Part shown: piece after piece, positions 37,650 through 49,409 of the stretch | How the letters are laid out: each line of letters opens with the position of its first letter | How positions within the stretch are numbered: the first letter of the stretch is position 1 | NCBI GenBank assembly: GCA_029961685.1 | Contig: JARWKL010000010.1 | Location: 9,879,931 to 9,943,930 of the forward strand | DNA length: 64,000 nt | Source: Aristolochia californica | Lineage: Eukaryota > Streptophyta > Magnoliopsida > Piperales > Aristolochiaceae | Direction of reading: 5' to 3' | Notes under the pieces: model-generated | Database searches by the model: none | What the model saw: only the letters and a program-made list of their open reading frames with translations | Told to the model about the DNA's origin: nothing | Position numbers and translations under genes: made by a program

Positions 37650-39498
37650 GGATCATTAGGTCCACTTGCATCCTCAACACGTATCTGGCATGCATATCCA
37701 CCACACTTAAAGCATGTTAGGATCAGTTAGAAGTCCTTTTCCTATAAAATTCCACCAAGCTTAGTATTAGGGGTTGAACTAGTGGAATCTCCAGAACATG
37801 GATAACAAAACCTTGGAGTTCATTTCTAGTGCGTGAAATAATTTTCAATTTTTTTTTGCATACATGAACTCTAAAATTTTCTTTTTGGTTCGCCTTATAT
37901 CTTTTTTGTTGATGAGAAAAATGGGAGTGCGAAAAATCAAGTTTGAATCTGAAAAAAAATTTGAACATCCAAAATGGAAATGCACAAATGCTGAGAGAGA
38001 TAGGTCCAAAAAGTATCTGTGATTTTTAAGGATAGGAAAAAATGGGTTGTTTGGCCCTGGTAAATATACAACCACTTGAGAATATGATTTTTTCTACTCC
38101 TTGCAATTTTTGGATCATTAGGTCCACTTGCATCCTCAACACGTATCTGGCATGCATATCCACCACACTTAAAGCATGTTAGGATCAGTTAGAAGTCCTT
38201 TTCCTATAAAATTCCACCAAGCTTAGTATTAGGGGTTGAACTAGTGGAATTTCCAGAACATGGATAAAAAAACCTTGGAGTTCATTTCTAGTGCGTGAAA
38301 TAATTTTCAATTTTCTTTTGCATACATGAACTCTAAAATTTTCATTTTGTTATGCCTTATATCTTTTTTGTTTACGAGAAAAATGGGAGAGTGATAACTC
38401 AAGCTTGGATCTGAAAAAAAAATTGAACATCCAAAATGGGATTACACAAATGCTGAGAGAGATAGTTCCAAAAATTATCTGGGATTTTGAAGGATAGGCA
38501 AAGAGTGGGTTGTTTGGCCCTGGTAAATATCCAACCACTTGAGACTTTGATTTTTTCTACTCCTCTAAATTTTTGGATCATTAGGTCCACTTGCATCCTC
38601 AACATGTTTTTGGCATGTATATACACCGCACTTAAAGCATGTTAGGGTAAGTTAGAAGTCCCTTTCCTATAAAATTTCACCAAGCTTATTATTTCTGGTG
38701 TTACTAGTGGAATTTCAAGAACATGGATAACAAAACCTTGGAGTTCATTCATAGTTTGTGAAATAATTTTTAAATTTTTTTTGCATACAATAACTCTAAA
38801 ATTTTCATTTTGTTATACCTTATATCTTTTTTGGTTACGAGAAAAATGGGAGAGTGAAAACTCAAGTTTGGATCTGAAAACAAATTTGAACATCCAAAAT
38901 AGAAATGCACAAATGCCGAGAGAGATAGTTCCAAAAAGTATCTGTGATTTTTAAGGATAGGCAAAAAGTGGGAAGTTTGGCGCTGGAAAATATCCAACCA
39001 CTTATGAATTTGATTTTTTCTACTCCTAGAAATTTTTGGATCATTAGGTCCACTTGCATCCTCAACATGTTTCTGGCATGCATATCCACCGCACTTAAAG
39101 CATGTTAGGATCATTTAGAAATCCTTTCCTATAAAATTCCACCAAGCTTATTATTAGGGGTTGTACTAGTGGAATTTCCAGAACAAGGATAACAAAACCT
39201 TGGAGATCATTTTTAGTACGTGAAATAATTGTCAAATTTTTTTTGCATACATGAACTCTAAAATTTTTTTTTTGGTAGGCCTTATATCTTTTTTGTTTAC
39301 GAGAAAAATGGGAGTGAGAAAAATCAAGTTTGAATCTGAAAAAAAATTTGAACATCCAAAATGGAAATGCACAAATGCTGAGAGAGATAGGTCCAAAAAG
39401 TATCTGTGATTTTTAAGGATAGGAAAAAATGGGTTGTTTGGCCCTGGTAAATATACAACCACTTGAGCATATGATTTTTTCTACTCCTTGCAATTTTT
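37650..39498. repeat. Higher-order repeat copy 2: P-P-Q-R, 1,849 bp
   Basis: Anchors 37,650 (P), 38,112 (P), 38,575 (Q) and 39,038 (R) sit exactly 1,849 bp after those of copy 1 from 35,801, 36,263, 36,726 and 37,189. The extra HindIII site before Q is at 38,401-38,406. Near-identity over almost 1.85 kb, against clear divergence between P, Q and R themselves, is the definition of a higher-order repeat. Confidence 0.92.
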
Positions 39499-40811
39499 GG
39501 ATCATTAGGTCCACTTGCATCCTCAACACGTATCTGGCATGCATATCCACCACACTTAAAGCATGTTAGGATCAGTTAGAAGTCCTTTTCCTATAAAATT
39601 CCACCAAGCTTAGTATTAGGGGTTGAACTAGTGGAATTTCCAGAACATGGATAACAAAACCTTGGAGTTCATTTCTAGTGTGTGAAATAATTTTCAATTT
39701 TTTTTTGCATACATAAACTCTAAAATTTTCATTTTGTTATGCCTTATATCTTTTTTGTTTACGAGAAAAATGGGAGAGTGATAACTCAAGCTTGGATCTG
39801 AAAAAAAAATTGAACATCCAAAATGGGAATACACAAATGCTGAGAGAGATAGTTCCAAAAATTATCTGGGATTTTTAAGGATAGGCAAAGAGTGGGTTGT
39901 TTGGCCCTTGTAAATATCCAACCACTTGAGACTTTGATTTTTTCTACTCCTCTAAATTTTTGGATCATTAGGTCCACTTGCATCCTCAACAAGTTTCTGG
40001 CATGCATATCCACCACACTTAAAGCATGTTAGGGTAAGTTAGAAGTCCCTTTCCTATAAAATTCCACCAAGCTTATTATTTGTGGTGTTACTAGTGGAAT
40101 TTCAAGAACATGGATAACAAAACCTTGGAGTTCATTCATAGTTTGTGAAATAATTTTTAAATTTTTTTTTGCATACAATAACTCTAAAATTTTCATTTTG
40201 TTATACCTTATATCTTTTTTGGTGACGAGAAAAATGGGAGAGTGAAAACTCAAGTTTGGATCTGAAAACAAATTTGAACATCCAAAATAGAAATGCACAA
40301 ATGCCGAGAGAGATAGTTCAAAAAAGTATCTGTGATTTTTAAGGATAGGCAAAAAGTGGGAAGTTTGGCGCTGGAAAATATCCAACCACTTATGAATTTG
40401 ATTTTTTCTACTCCTTGAAATTTTTGGATCATTAGGTCCACTTGCATCCTCAACATGTTTTTGGCATGCATATCCACCGCACATAAAGCATGTTAGGATC
40501 ATTTAGAAATCCTTTCCTATAAAATTCCACCAAGCTTATTATTAGGGGTTGTACTAGTGGAATTTCCTGAACATGGATAACAAAACCTTGGAGATCATTT
40601 TTAGTACGTGAAATAATTTTCAAATTTTTTTTGCATACATGAACTCTAAAATTTTCTTTTTGGTAGGCCTTATATCTTTTTTGTTTACGAGAAAAATGGG
40701 AGTGAGAAAAATCAAGTTTGAATCTGAAAACAAATTTGAACATCCAAAATGAAAATGCACAAATGCTGAGAGAGATAGGTCCAAAAAGTATCTGTGATTT
40801 TTAAGGATAGG
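39499..40811. repeat. Higher-order repeat copy 3: P-Q-R, one P missing
   Basis: Anchors 39,499 (P), 39,962 (Q) and 40,426 (R). Q and R lie 1,387-1,388 bp after their counterparts in copy 2, so one P monomer is missing. The extra HindIII site before Q is at 39,788-39,793. R has tccttgaaatttttgg instead of cctagaaatttttgg, so it is slightly more diverged. The last monomer turns into type S between 40,772 and 40,811. Confidence 0.88.
40772..40811. other. Crossover point inside a hybrid R/P-to-S monomer
   Basis: Up to gataggtcc (about 40,772) the monomer has the P-type signature. P monomers continue with ggataggaaaaaatggg, but here the sequence continues ggataggcaaaaagtagg and then ttatttggccgtgg, the type S signature also seen at 35,254. 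The exchange lies in the shared tatctgtgatttttaaggat stretch between them. Confidence 0.78.
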
Positions 40812-42510
40812 CAAAAAGTAGGTTATTTGGCCGTGGAAAATATCCAACCACTTGAGAATTTGATTTCTTCTACTCCTTGAAATTTTTGGATCATAAGGTC
40901 CACTTGCATCCTCAACATGATTCTGGCATGCATATCCACCGCACTTAAAGCTTGTTAAGATCAGTTAGAAGTCCCTTTCCCATAAAATTCCACCAAGCTT
41001 TATTATTAGGGGTTGTAGTAGTGGAATTTCCAGAACATGGATAACAAAACCTTGGAGTTCATTTTTAGTGCATGAAACAATTTTCAAATTTTTTTTGCAT
41101 ACATGAACTCTAAAATTTTCATTTTGTTACGCCTTATATCTTTTTTTTTTACGAGAAAAATGGGAGAGTGAAAACTCAAGTTTGGATCTGAAAACAAATT
41201 TGAACTTCCAAACTAGAAATGCACTAATGCTAAGAGAGATAGTTCCAAAAAGTATCTGTGATTTTTAAGGATAGTCAAAAAGTGGGTTGTTTGGCCCTGG
41301 TAAATATCCAACCACTTGACAATTTAATTTTTTCCACTCGAAATTTTTGGATCTTTGCGTCAACTTGCATCCTCAACATGTTTCTGGCATGCATATTCAC
41401 CGCACTTAAAGCATGTTAGCATCAGTTAGAAATCCTTTTCCTATAAAATTCCACCAAGCTTATTATAAGCGATTGTACTAGTGGAATTTCCAGAACATGG
41501 ATAACAAAATTATGGAGTTCAATTTTAGAGCGTGAAATAATTTTCAAATTTTTTTTGCATACATGAACTCTAAAATTTTCATTTTGTTATGCCTTATATC
41601 CTTTTTGTTTACGAAAAAAATGGGAGGGTGAAAACTCAAGTTTTGATGGGAAAACAAATTTGAACATCCAAAATGGAAATGCACAAATGCTAAGAGAGAT
41701 AGTTCCAAAAGTATCTGTGATTTTTAAGGATAGGCAAAAAGTGAGTTGTTTGGCCCTGGTAAATATCCAACCATTTGAGAATTTGATTTTTTCTACTCCT
41801 CGAAATTTTTGGAACATTAGGTCCACTTGCATCCTCAACATGTTTCAGGCATGTATATCCACCGCACTTAAAGCATGTTAGAATCAGTTTGAAGTCCTTT
41901 TCCTATAATTTTCCACCAAGCTTATTATTAGGGGTTGAACTAGTGGAATTTCCAGAACATGGACAACAAAACCTTGGAATTCATTTTTAGTGAGTGTAAT
42001 AATTTTCAAATTTTTTTTGAATACATGAACTCTAAAATTTTCATTTTGTTAGGCCTTATTTCTTTTTTGTTTACGAGAAAAGTGGGAGAGTGAAAACTCA
42101 AGTTTGGATCAGAAAATAAATTTCAACATCCAAAATGGAATTGCACAAATGCTGAGAGAGATAGTTCCAAAAAGTATCTATGATTTTTAAGGATAGGCAA
42201 AAAGTGGGTTGTTTGGCCTTGGTAAATATCCAACCACTCGAGAATTTGATTTTTTATAGTCCTTGAAATTTTTGGATCATTACGTCCACTTGGATCCTCA
42301 ACATGCTTCTGGCACGCATATCCACCCCACTTAAAGCATGTTAGGATCAGTTAGAAGTCCCTTTCATACAAAATTCCACCAAGCTTATTATTAGGGGTTG
42401 TACTAGTGGAAGTTCTAGAACATGGATAAATAAACCTTGGAGTTCATTTTCAGTGCGTGAAATAATTTTTGAATTTTTTTTGCATACTTGAACTCTAAAA
42501 TTTTTATTTT
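40811..42510. repeat. 8.31-kb-offset duplicated block, copy 2, starting with type S
   Basis: Partner of 32,500-34,200. Its first 310 or so bases are also the right-hand direct repeat bounding the HOR block (match to 35,254-35,570). Then come gaacttcc with gcactaatgc, gttgaactag with catggacaac, catgcttctggcacgc with atccacccc, ggaagttc, and aatttttgaattttt. Anchors: 40,888, 41,349, 41,811, 42,274. Confidence 0.78.
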
Positions 42511-44820
42511 GTTATGCCTTATATTTTTTTGTTCACGAGAAAAATGGGACAGTGAAAACTCAAGTTTGGATCTTAAAACAAATTTGAACATCCAAAATGG
42601 AAATGCACAAATGCTGGCAGAGATAGTTCCAAAAAGTATCTGTGATTTTTAAGAATAGGCAAAAAGTGGGTTGTTTGGCCCTGGTAAATATTCAATCACT
42701 TGAGAATTTGATTTTTTCTACACCTTTAAATTTTTGGATCATTAGATCCACTTGCATCCTCAAAATGTTTCTGGCATGCATATCCACTATACTTAAAGCA
42801 TTTGAGGATCAGTTAGAAGTCCCTTTCCTCTAAAATTCCACCAAGCTTATTATTAGGGGTTGTACTAGTGGAATTTCCAGAACATGGATAACAACCTAGC
42901 AGATCAGTTTTAGTGCGTGAAATAAATTTCCATTTTTTTTTGCATACATGAACTCTAAAATGTTCATTTTGAGCCTTATATCTTTTTTGTTCACGAGAAA
43001 AATGTGACAGTGAAAACTCAAGTTTGGATTTGAACAAAAATTTGAACATCCAAAATGGAAATGCACGAATGCTGAGAGACATAGTTCTAAAAAGTATCTA
43101 TGATGTTTAAGGATACGCAAAAAGCTGAATGTTTGGGCCTGGTAAATATCCAACCATTTGAGAATTTTATTTTTTCTACTCCTTGAAATTTTTGGATCAT
43201 TTGGTCCACTTGCATCCTCAACATGTTTCCGGCATGCATGTCCACCACACTTAAAGCATGTTAGGATTAGTTAAAAGCCCCTTTCCTATAAAATTCCACC
43301 AAGCTTATTATTAAGGGTTGTACTAGTGGAATTTCCAGAACATGGATAACAAAACCGTGGAATTCATTTTTAATGAGTAAAACAATTTTCAAATTTTCTT
43401 TGCATACTTGAACTCTAAAATTTTCATTTTGTTATGCCTTATATCTTTTTTTTTTACTAGAAAAATGGGAGAGTGAAAAGTCAAGTTTGGATCTTAAAAG
43501 AAATTTGAACATCCAAAATGGAAGTGCACAAATGCTGAGAGAGATAGTTCCAAAATGTATCTGTGATTTTTTAGTATAGGCAAAGAGTGGGTTGTTTGGC
43601 CCTGGTAAATATCCAACAACTTGAGAATATGATTTTTTCGACTCCTTGAAATTTTTGGATCATTAGGTCCACTTGCATCCTCAACATGTTTCTGGCATGC
43701 ATATCCACCGCACTTTAATCATGTCAGGATCAGTTAGAAGTCCCTTTTCAATAAAATTCCACCAAGTTTATTATTAGGGGTTGTACTAGTGGAATTTCCA
43801 GAACAGGAATAATAAAACCTTGGAGTTCATTTTTAGTGCATGAAATAATTTTCAAATTTTTTTGCATACAAGAACTCTAAAATTTTCATTTTGTTATGCC
43901 TTATATCATTTTTTTACGAGAAAAATGGGTGAGTGAAAATTCAAGTTTGGATCTGAAAACAAATGAGAACATCCAAAATGGAAATGCACAAATGCTGAGA
44001 GACATAGTTCCAAAAAGTATCTGTGATTTTTAAGGATAGGCGAAAAGTGGGTTGTTTGGCCCTGGAAAATATCCAACCACTTGACAATTTAATTTTTTCT
44101 ACTCAAAATTTTTGGATCATTAGGTCCACTTGCATCCTCAACATGTTTCTGGCACGCATATCCACCGCACTTAAAGCATGTTTGGATCAGTTAGAAGTCT
44201 TTTTCCTATAAAATTCCACCGAGCTTATTATTAGGGGTTATACTAGTGGAATTTCCAGAACATGGATACCAAAACATTGGAGTTCATTTTTAGTGCGAGA
44301 AATAATTTTCAAATTTTTTTTTACATACATGATCGCAAAAATTTTCATTTTGTAATGCCATATATCTTTTTTGTTTACGATAAAAATGGGAGAGTGAAAA
44401 CTCAAGTTTGGATCTGAAAAAAAATTTGAACAACCTAAACGGAAATGCACAAATTCTTTGAGAGATAGTTCCAAAAAGTATCTGTGATTTTTAAGGATAG
44501 GCATAAAGGGGGTTGTTTGGCCCTGGTAAATCTCCAACCACTTGAGAATTTGATTTTTTTACCCCTTGAAATTTTTGGATCATTCGGTCCACTTGCATCC
44601 TCAACATGATTTTGGCATGCATATCCACCACATTTAGAGCATGTTAGGATCAGTTAGAAGTCCATTTCCTATAAAATTCCACCAAGCTTAATATTAGAGG
44701 TTGTACTAGTGGAATTTCAAGAACGTGGATAACAAAACCTTGGAGTTCATTTTTAGTGCGATAAATAATTTTCAAATTTTTTTTGCATACATCAACTCTA
44801 AACTTTTTATTTTGTTATGC
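42510..44820. repeat. 6.9-kb-offset duplicated block, copy 1
   Basis: Five monomers matching 49,410-51,720 at offsets of 6,894-6,899 bp (15 monomers). Shared markers in order are gggacagtg, attagatcc with actatactt and gcattt, aacctagca with cattttgagccttat (a loss of tgttat and neighbours), ggaagtgcac with aaaatgtatctg, cactttaatcatg or ccttaatcatg, gggtgagtgaaaattc with agaacatcc, gataccaaaacattgg with gcgagaaat, and gaacgtgg with gcgataaat. Anchors: 42,736, 43,194, 43,657, 44,114, 44,577. Confidence 0.82.
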
Positions 44821-47347
44821 CATATATCTTTTTAGTTTACGAGAAAAATGGGAGAGTGAAAACTCAAGTTTGGATCTGAAAACAAATTTAAACATCCAAA
44901 ATGGAAATGCACAAATGCTAAGCGAGATAGTTCCAAAAGTATCTGTGATTTTTAAGGATAGGCAAAAAATGGGTTGTTTGGCCCTGGAAAATATCCAACC
45001 ACTTGAGAATTTGATTTTTTCTGTTCCTTGAAATTTTTGGATCATTAGGTCCACTTGCATCCTCAACATGTTTCTGGCATGCATATCCACCGCACTTAAA
45101 GCATGTTAGGATCAGTTAGAAGTCCCTTTCCTATAAAATTCCACCAAGCTTATTATTAGGGGTTGTACTAGTGCAATTTCCAGAACATGGATAACAAAAC
45201 CTAGGAGTTCATTTTTAGTGCGTGAAATAATTTTCAAACTTTTTTTGCATACCTGCACTCTAAAATTTTCATTTTGTGATGCCTTATACCTTTTTTGGTT
45301 ACGAGAAAAATGGGAGAGTGAAAATTCAAGTTTGGAAATGAAAACAAATTTGAACATCCAAAATGGAAACTCACAAATGCTTAGAGAGATAGTTCAAAAA
45401 AGTATCTGTGATTTTTAAGGATAGGCAAAAAGTGGGTTGTTTGGCCCTGGTAAATATCCAACCACTTGACAATTTGATTTTTTCTACTCTAAATTTTTGG
45501 ATCATTAGGTCCATTTCCATCCTCAACATGTTTCTGACATGCATATCTAGTGCACTTAAAGCGTGTTAGGATCAGTTAGAAGTCCCTTTCCTATGAAATT
45601 CCACCAAGCTTATTATTAGGGGTCGCTCTAATGGAATTTCCAGAACATGGATAACAAAACCTTGGAGTTCCTTTTTAGTGAGTGAAACAATTTTCAATTT
45701 TTTTTTGCATACATGAACTCTAAAATTTTCATTTTGTTGTGCTTTATATCTTTTTTGTTTACGAGAAAAATGGGAGAGTGAAAACTCAATTTTGGATCTG
45801 AAAACAAATTTGAACATCCAAAATGGAAATGCAAAAACGCTGAGAGAGATAGTTCCAAAAGTATCTGTGATTTTTAAGGATAGGTAAAAAGTGGGTTGTT
45901 TGGCCCTGGTAAATATCCAACCACTTGAGAATATGATTTTTTCTACTCCTTGCAATTTTTGGATCATTCGGCCCACTTGTATCCTCAAGATGTATCTGGC
46001 ATGCATATCCACCGCATTTAAAGCATGTTAGGATCAGTTACAAGTCCCTTTCCTATAAAATTCCACCAAGCTTATCATTAGGGGTTGTACTAGTGGAATT
46101 TCCTGAACATGGATAACAAAACCTTGGAGTTCATTTTTAGTGCGTGAAAAAATTTTCAAATTTTTTTTCCATACATGAACTCTGAAATTTTCATTTTGTT
46201 ATGTCTTATATCTTTTTTGTTTACGAGAAAAATGGGAGAGTGAAAACTCAAGTTTGGATCTGAAAACAAATTTGAACATCCAAAATGGAAATGCACAAAT
46301 GCTTACAGAGATAGTTCCAAAAAGTATCTGTGATTTTTAAGGATAGGCAAAAAGTGAGTTGTTTGGCCCTGGAAAATATCCAACCGCTTGAGATATTTAT
46401 TTTTTCTACTTTTTGAAATTTTTGGATCATTAGGTCCACTTGCATCCTCAACATGTTTCTGGGATGCATATCCACCGCACTTAAAGAATGTTAGGATCAA
46501 TTAGAAGTCCCTTTCCTATAAAATTCCACAAAGCTTTTTATTAGGGGTTGTACTAGTGGAATTTCCAAAACATGGATAACAAAACCTTGGAGTTCATTTT
46601 TAATGTGTGAAATAATTTTCAAATTTTTTTTGCATACATGAACTCTAAAATTTTCATTTTGTTACGCCTTATATCTTTTTTTTTTACGAGAAAAATGGGA
46701 GTGAAAACTCAAGTTTGGATCTGAAAAAAAATTTAAACATCCAAAATGGAAATGCACAAATGCTGAGAGAGACAGTTCCAAAAAGTATCTGTGATTTTTA
46801 AGGATGGGCAAAAAGTGGGTTTTTTGGCCCTTGTAAATATCCAACCACTTGAGAATTTAATTTTTTTTACTCCTTGAAATTTTTGGATCATTAGGTCCAC
46901 TTGCATCCTCAACATGTTTCCGGCATGCATGTCCACCACACTTAAAGCATGTTAGGATTAGTTAGAAGTTCCTTTCTTATAAAATTCCACCAAGCTTATT
47001 ATTAGGGGTTGTACTAGTGGAATTTCAAGAACATGGATAACAAAACCTTGGAATTCATTTTTAGTGCGTGAAACAATTTTCAAATTTTCTTTGCATACAT
47101 GAACTCTAAAATTTTTATTTTGTTATTCCTTGTATCTTTTTAGTTTACGAGAAAAATGGGAGAGTGAAAACTCAAGTTTGGATCTTAAAACGAATTTGAA
47201 CATCCATAATGGAAATGCACAAATGCTGAAAGAGAGAGTTCCAGAATGTATCTGTGATTTTTTAGGATAGGCGAAGATTAGGTGGTTTGGCGCTCGTAAA
47301 TATCCAACCACTTGAGAATATGACTTTTTCTATTCCTTGAAATTTTT
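44114..47347. repeat. Old HOR unit U-V-W-X plus followers, 7 monomers
   Basis: U (44,114) has gataccaaaacattgg and gcgagaaat. V (44,577) has gaacgtgg, gcgataaat and catcaactc. W (45,039) has gtgcaatttcc, cctgcactc and gaaactcac. X (45,499) has ggtcgctctaatgg. The units after X at 45,961 (ttttccatacatgaactctg, atgtcttat) and 46,424 (gagatatttatttt before it, cacaaagc in it) match 56,547 and 57,008. The whole U to 46,424 run matches 54,697-57,008 at 10,583-10,586 bp (23 monomers). Anchors also include 46,885. Confidence 0.75.
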
Positions 47348-49409
47348 TGATCATTAGGTCAACTTGCATCCTCAACATGTTTCTGGCATGCATATCCACC
47401 GCACTTTAATCATGTTAGGATTAGTTAGAAATCCCTTTCCAATAAAATTCCACCAAGCTTATTATTAGGGGTTGTACTAGTGGAATTTCCAGAACAGGGA
47501 TAACAAAACTTCGAGTTCATTTTTAGTGCGTGAAAAAAATTTCAAATTTTTTTCCATACATGAACTCTGAAATTTTCATTTTTTTATGTCTTATATCTTT
47601 TTTGTTTACGAGAAAAATGGGTGAGTAAAAATTCTAGTTTGGATCTGAAAAAAAATTAGAACATCCAAAATGGAAATGCAGAAATGCTGAGAGAGATAGT
47701 TCCAAAAAGTGTCTGTGATTTTTAAGGATAGGCGAAAAGTGGCTTGTTTGGCCCTGGAAAATATCCAACCACTTGAGAATTTAATTTTTTCTACTCCTTG
47801 AAATTTTTGGATCATTGGGTCCACTTGCATACTCAACATGTTTCTGGCTTGCATATCCACCACACTTAAAGCATGTTAGGATCAGTTAGAAGTCCCTTTC
47901 CAACAAAATTCCACCAAGCTTATTATTAGAGGTTGTACTAGTGGAATTTCAAGAACGTGGATACAAAACCTTGGTGTTCAATTTTAGTGCGACAAATAAT
48001 TTTCAATTTTTTTTGCATAGATGAACTCTAAAATTTTTATTTTGTTATGCCTTATATCTTTTTGGTTGACAAGAAAAATGGGAGAGTGAAAACTCAAGTT
48101 TGGATCTGAAAACAAATTTGAAAATCCAAAATGGAAATGCACAAATGCAAAGAGAGATAGTTCCAAAAAGTATCTGTGATTTTTAAGGATAGGCAAAAAA
48201 TGGGTTGTTTGGCCCTGGCAAATATCCAACCACTTGAGAATTTGATTTTTTCTATTCCTTGAAATTTTTGGATCATTAGATCCACTTGCGTCCTCAACAT
48301 GTTTCTGGCGTGCATATCCACCGCACTTATAGCATGTTAGGATCAGTTAGAAGTCCCTTTGCTTTAAAATTCCACCAAGCTTATTATTAGGGGTTGTACT
48401 AGTGCAATTTCCAGAACATGGATAACAAAACTTTGGTGTTCATTTTTAGTGCGTGAAATAATTTTCAAATTTTATTTGCATACCTGCACTCTAAAATTTT
48501 CATTTTGTAATGCCTTATATCTTTTTTTGTTACGAGAAAAATGGGAGAGTGAAAATTCAAGTTTGGATCTAAAAACAAATTTGAACATCCAAAATGGAAA
48601 CACACAAATGCTAAGAGAGATAGTTCCAAAAAGTATCTGTGATTTTTCAGGATAGGCAAAAAGTGGGTTGTTTGGCCCTGGTAAATATCCAACCACTTGA
48701 CAATTTGATTTTTTCTACTCCTCTTAATTTTTGTATCATTAGGTCCACTTGCATCCTCAACTTGTTTCTGGCATGCATATCCACCGCACTTAAAGCATGT
48801 TAGGATAGGTTAGAAGTCCCTTTCCTATAAAATTCCACCAAGCTTCTTATTAGGGGTCGCACTAATGGAATTTCCAGAACATAGATAACAAAACCTTGGA
48901 GTTCATTTTTAGTGAGTGAAATAATTTTCAATCTTTTTTTGCATACATGAACTCTAAAATTTTTTTGTTTACGAGAAAAATGGGAGAGTGAAAACTCAAT
49001 TTTGGATCTGAAAAAAAATTTGAACATCCAAAATGGAAATGCACAAATGCTGAGAGAGATAGTTCCAAAAAGTATTTGTGATTTTTAAGGATAGGCAAAA
49101 AGCGGGTTGTTTGGCCCTGGTAAATATGCTACCACTTGAAAATATGATTTTTTCTACTTCTTGCAATTTTTGGATCATTAGGTCCACTTGTACCCTCAAC
49201 AGGTATCTGGCATGCATATCCACTGCACTTAAAGCATGTTAGGATCAGTTAGAAGTCCCTTTCCTATAAAATTCCACCAAGCTTATTATTAGGGTTGTAC
49301 TAGTGCAAATTCCAGAACCTAGATAACAAAACCTTGGAGTTCATTTTTAGTGCGTGAAATAATTTTTGAACTTTTTTAGCATACTTGAACTCTAAAAATT
49401 TTATTTTGT
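47348..49409. repeat. Second V-W-X series with a 439-bp monomer
   Basis: V (47,809) has gaacgtgg, gcgacaaat and gaggttgtac. W (48,270) has gtgcaatttcc, cctgcactc and gaaacacac. X (48,733) has ggtcgcactaatgg. V to V from 44,577 is 3,232 bp (7 monomers). The X unit is 439 bp because about 23 bp are missing at 48,958-48,968, where ctaaaatttt runs into ttgtttacgag; T-runs on both sides would have helped the deletion. The piece at 47.56-47.8 kb (gcagaaatgc, gtgtctgtg, ggcgaaaag) recurs at 50.83-50.95 kb. Anchors: 47,348, 47,809, 48,270, 48,733, 49,172. Confidence 0.75.
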
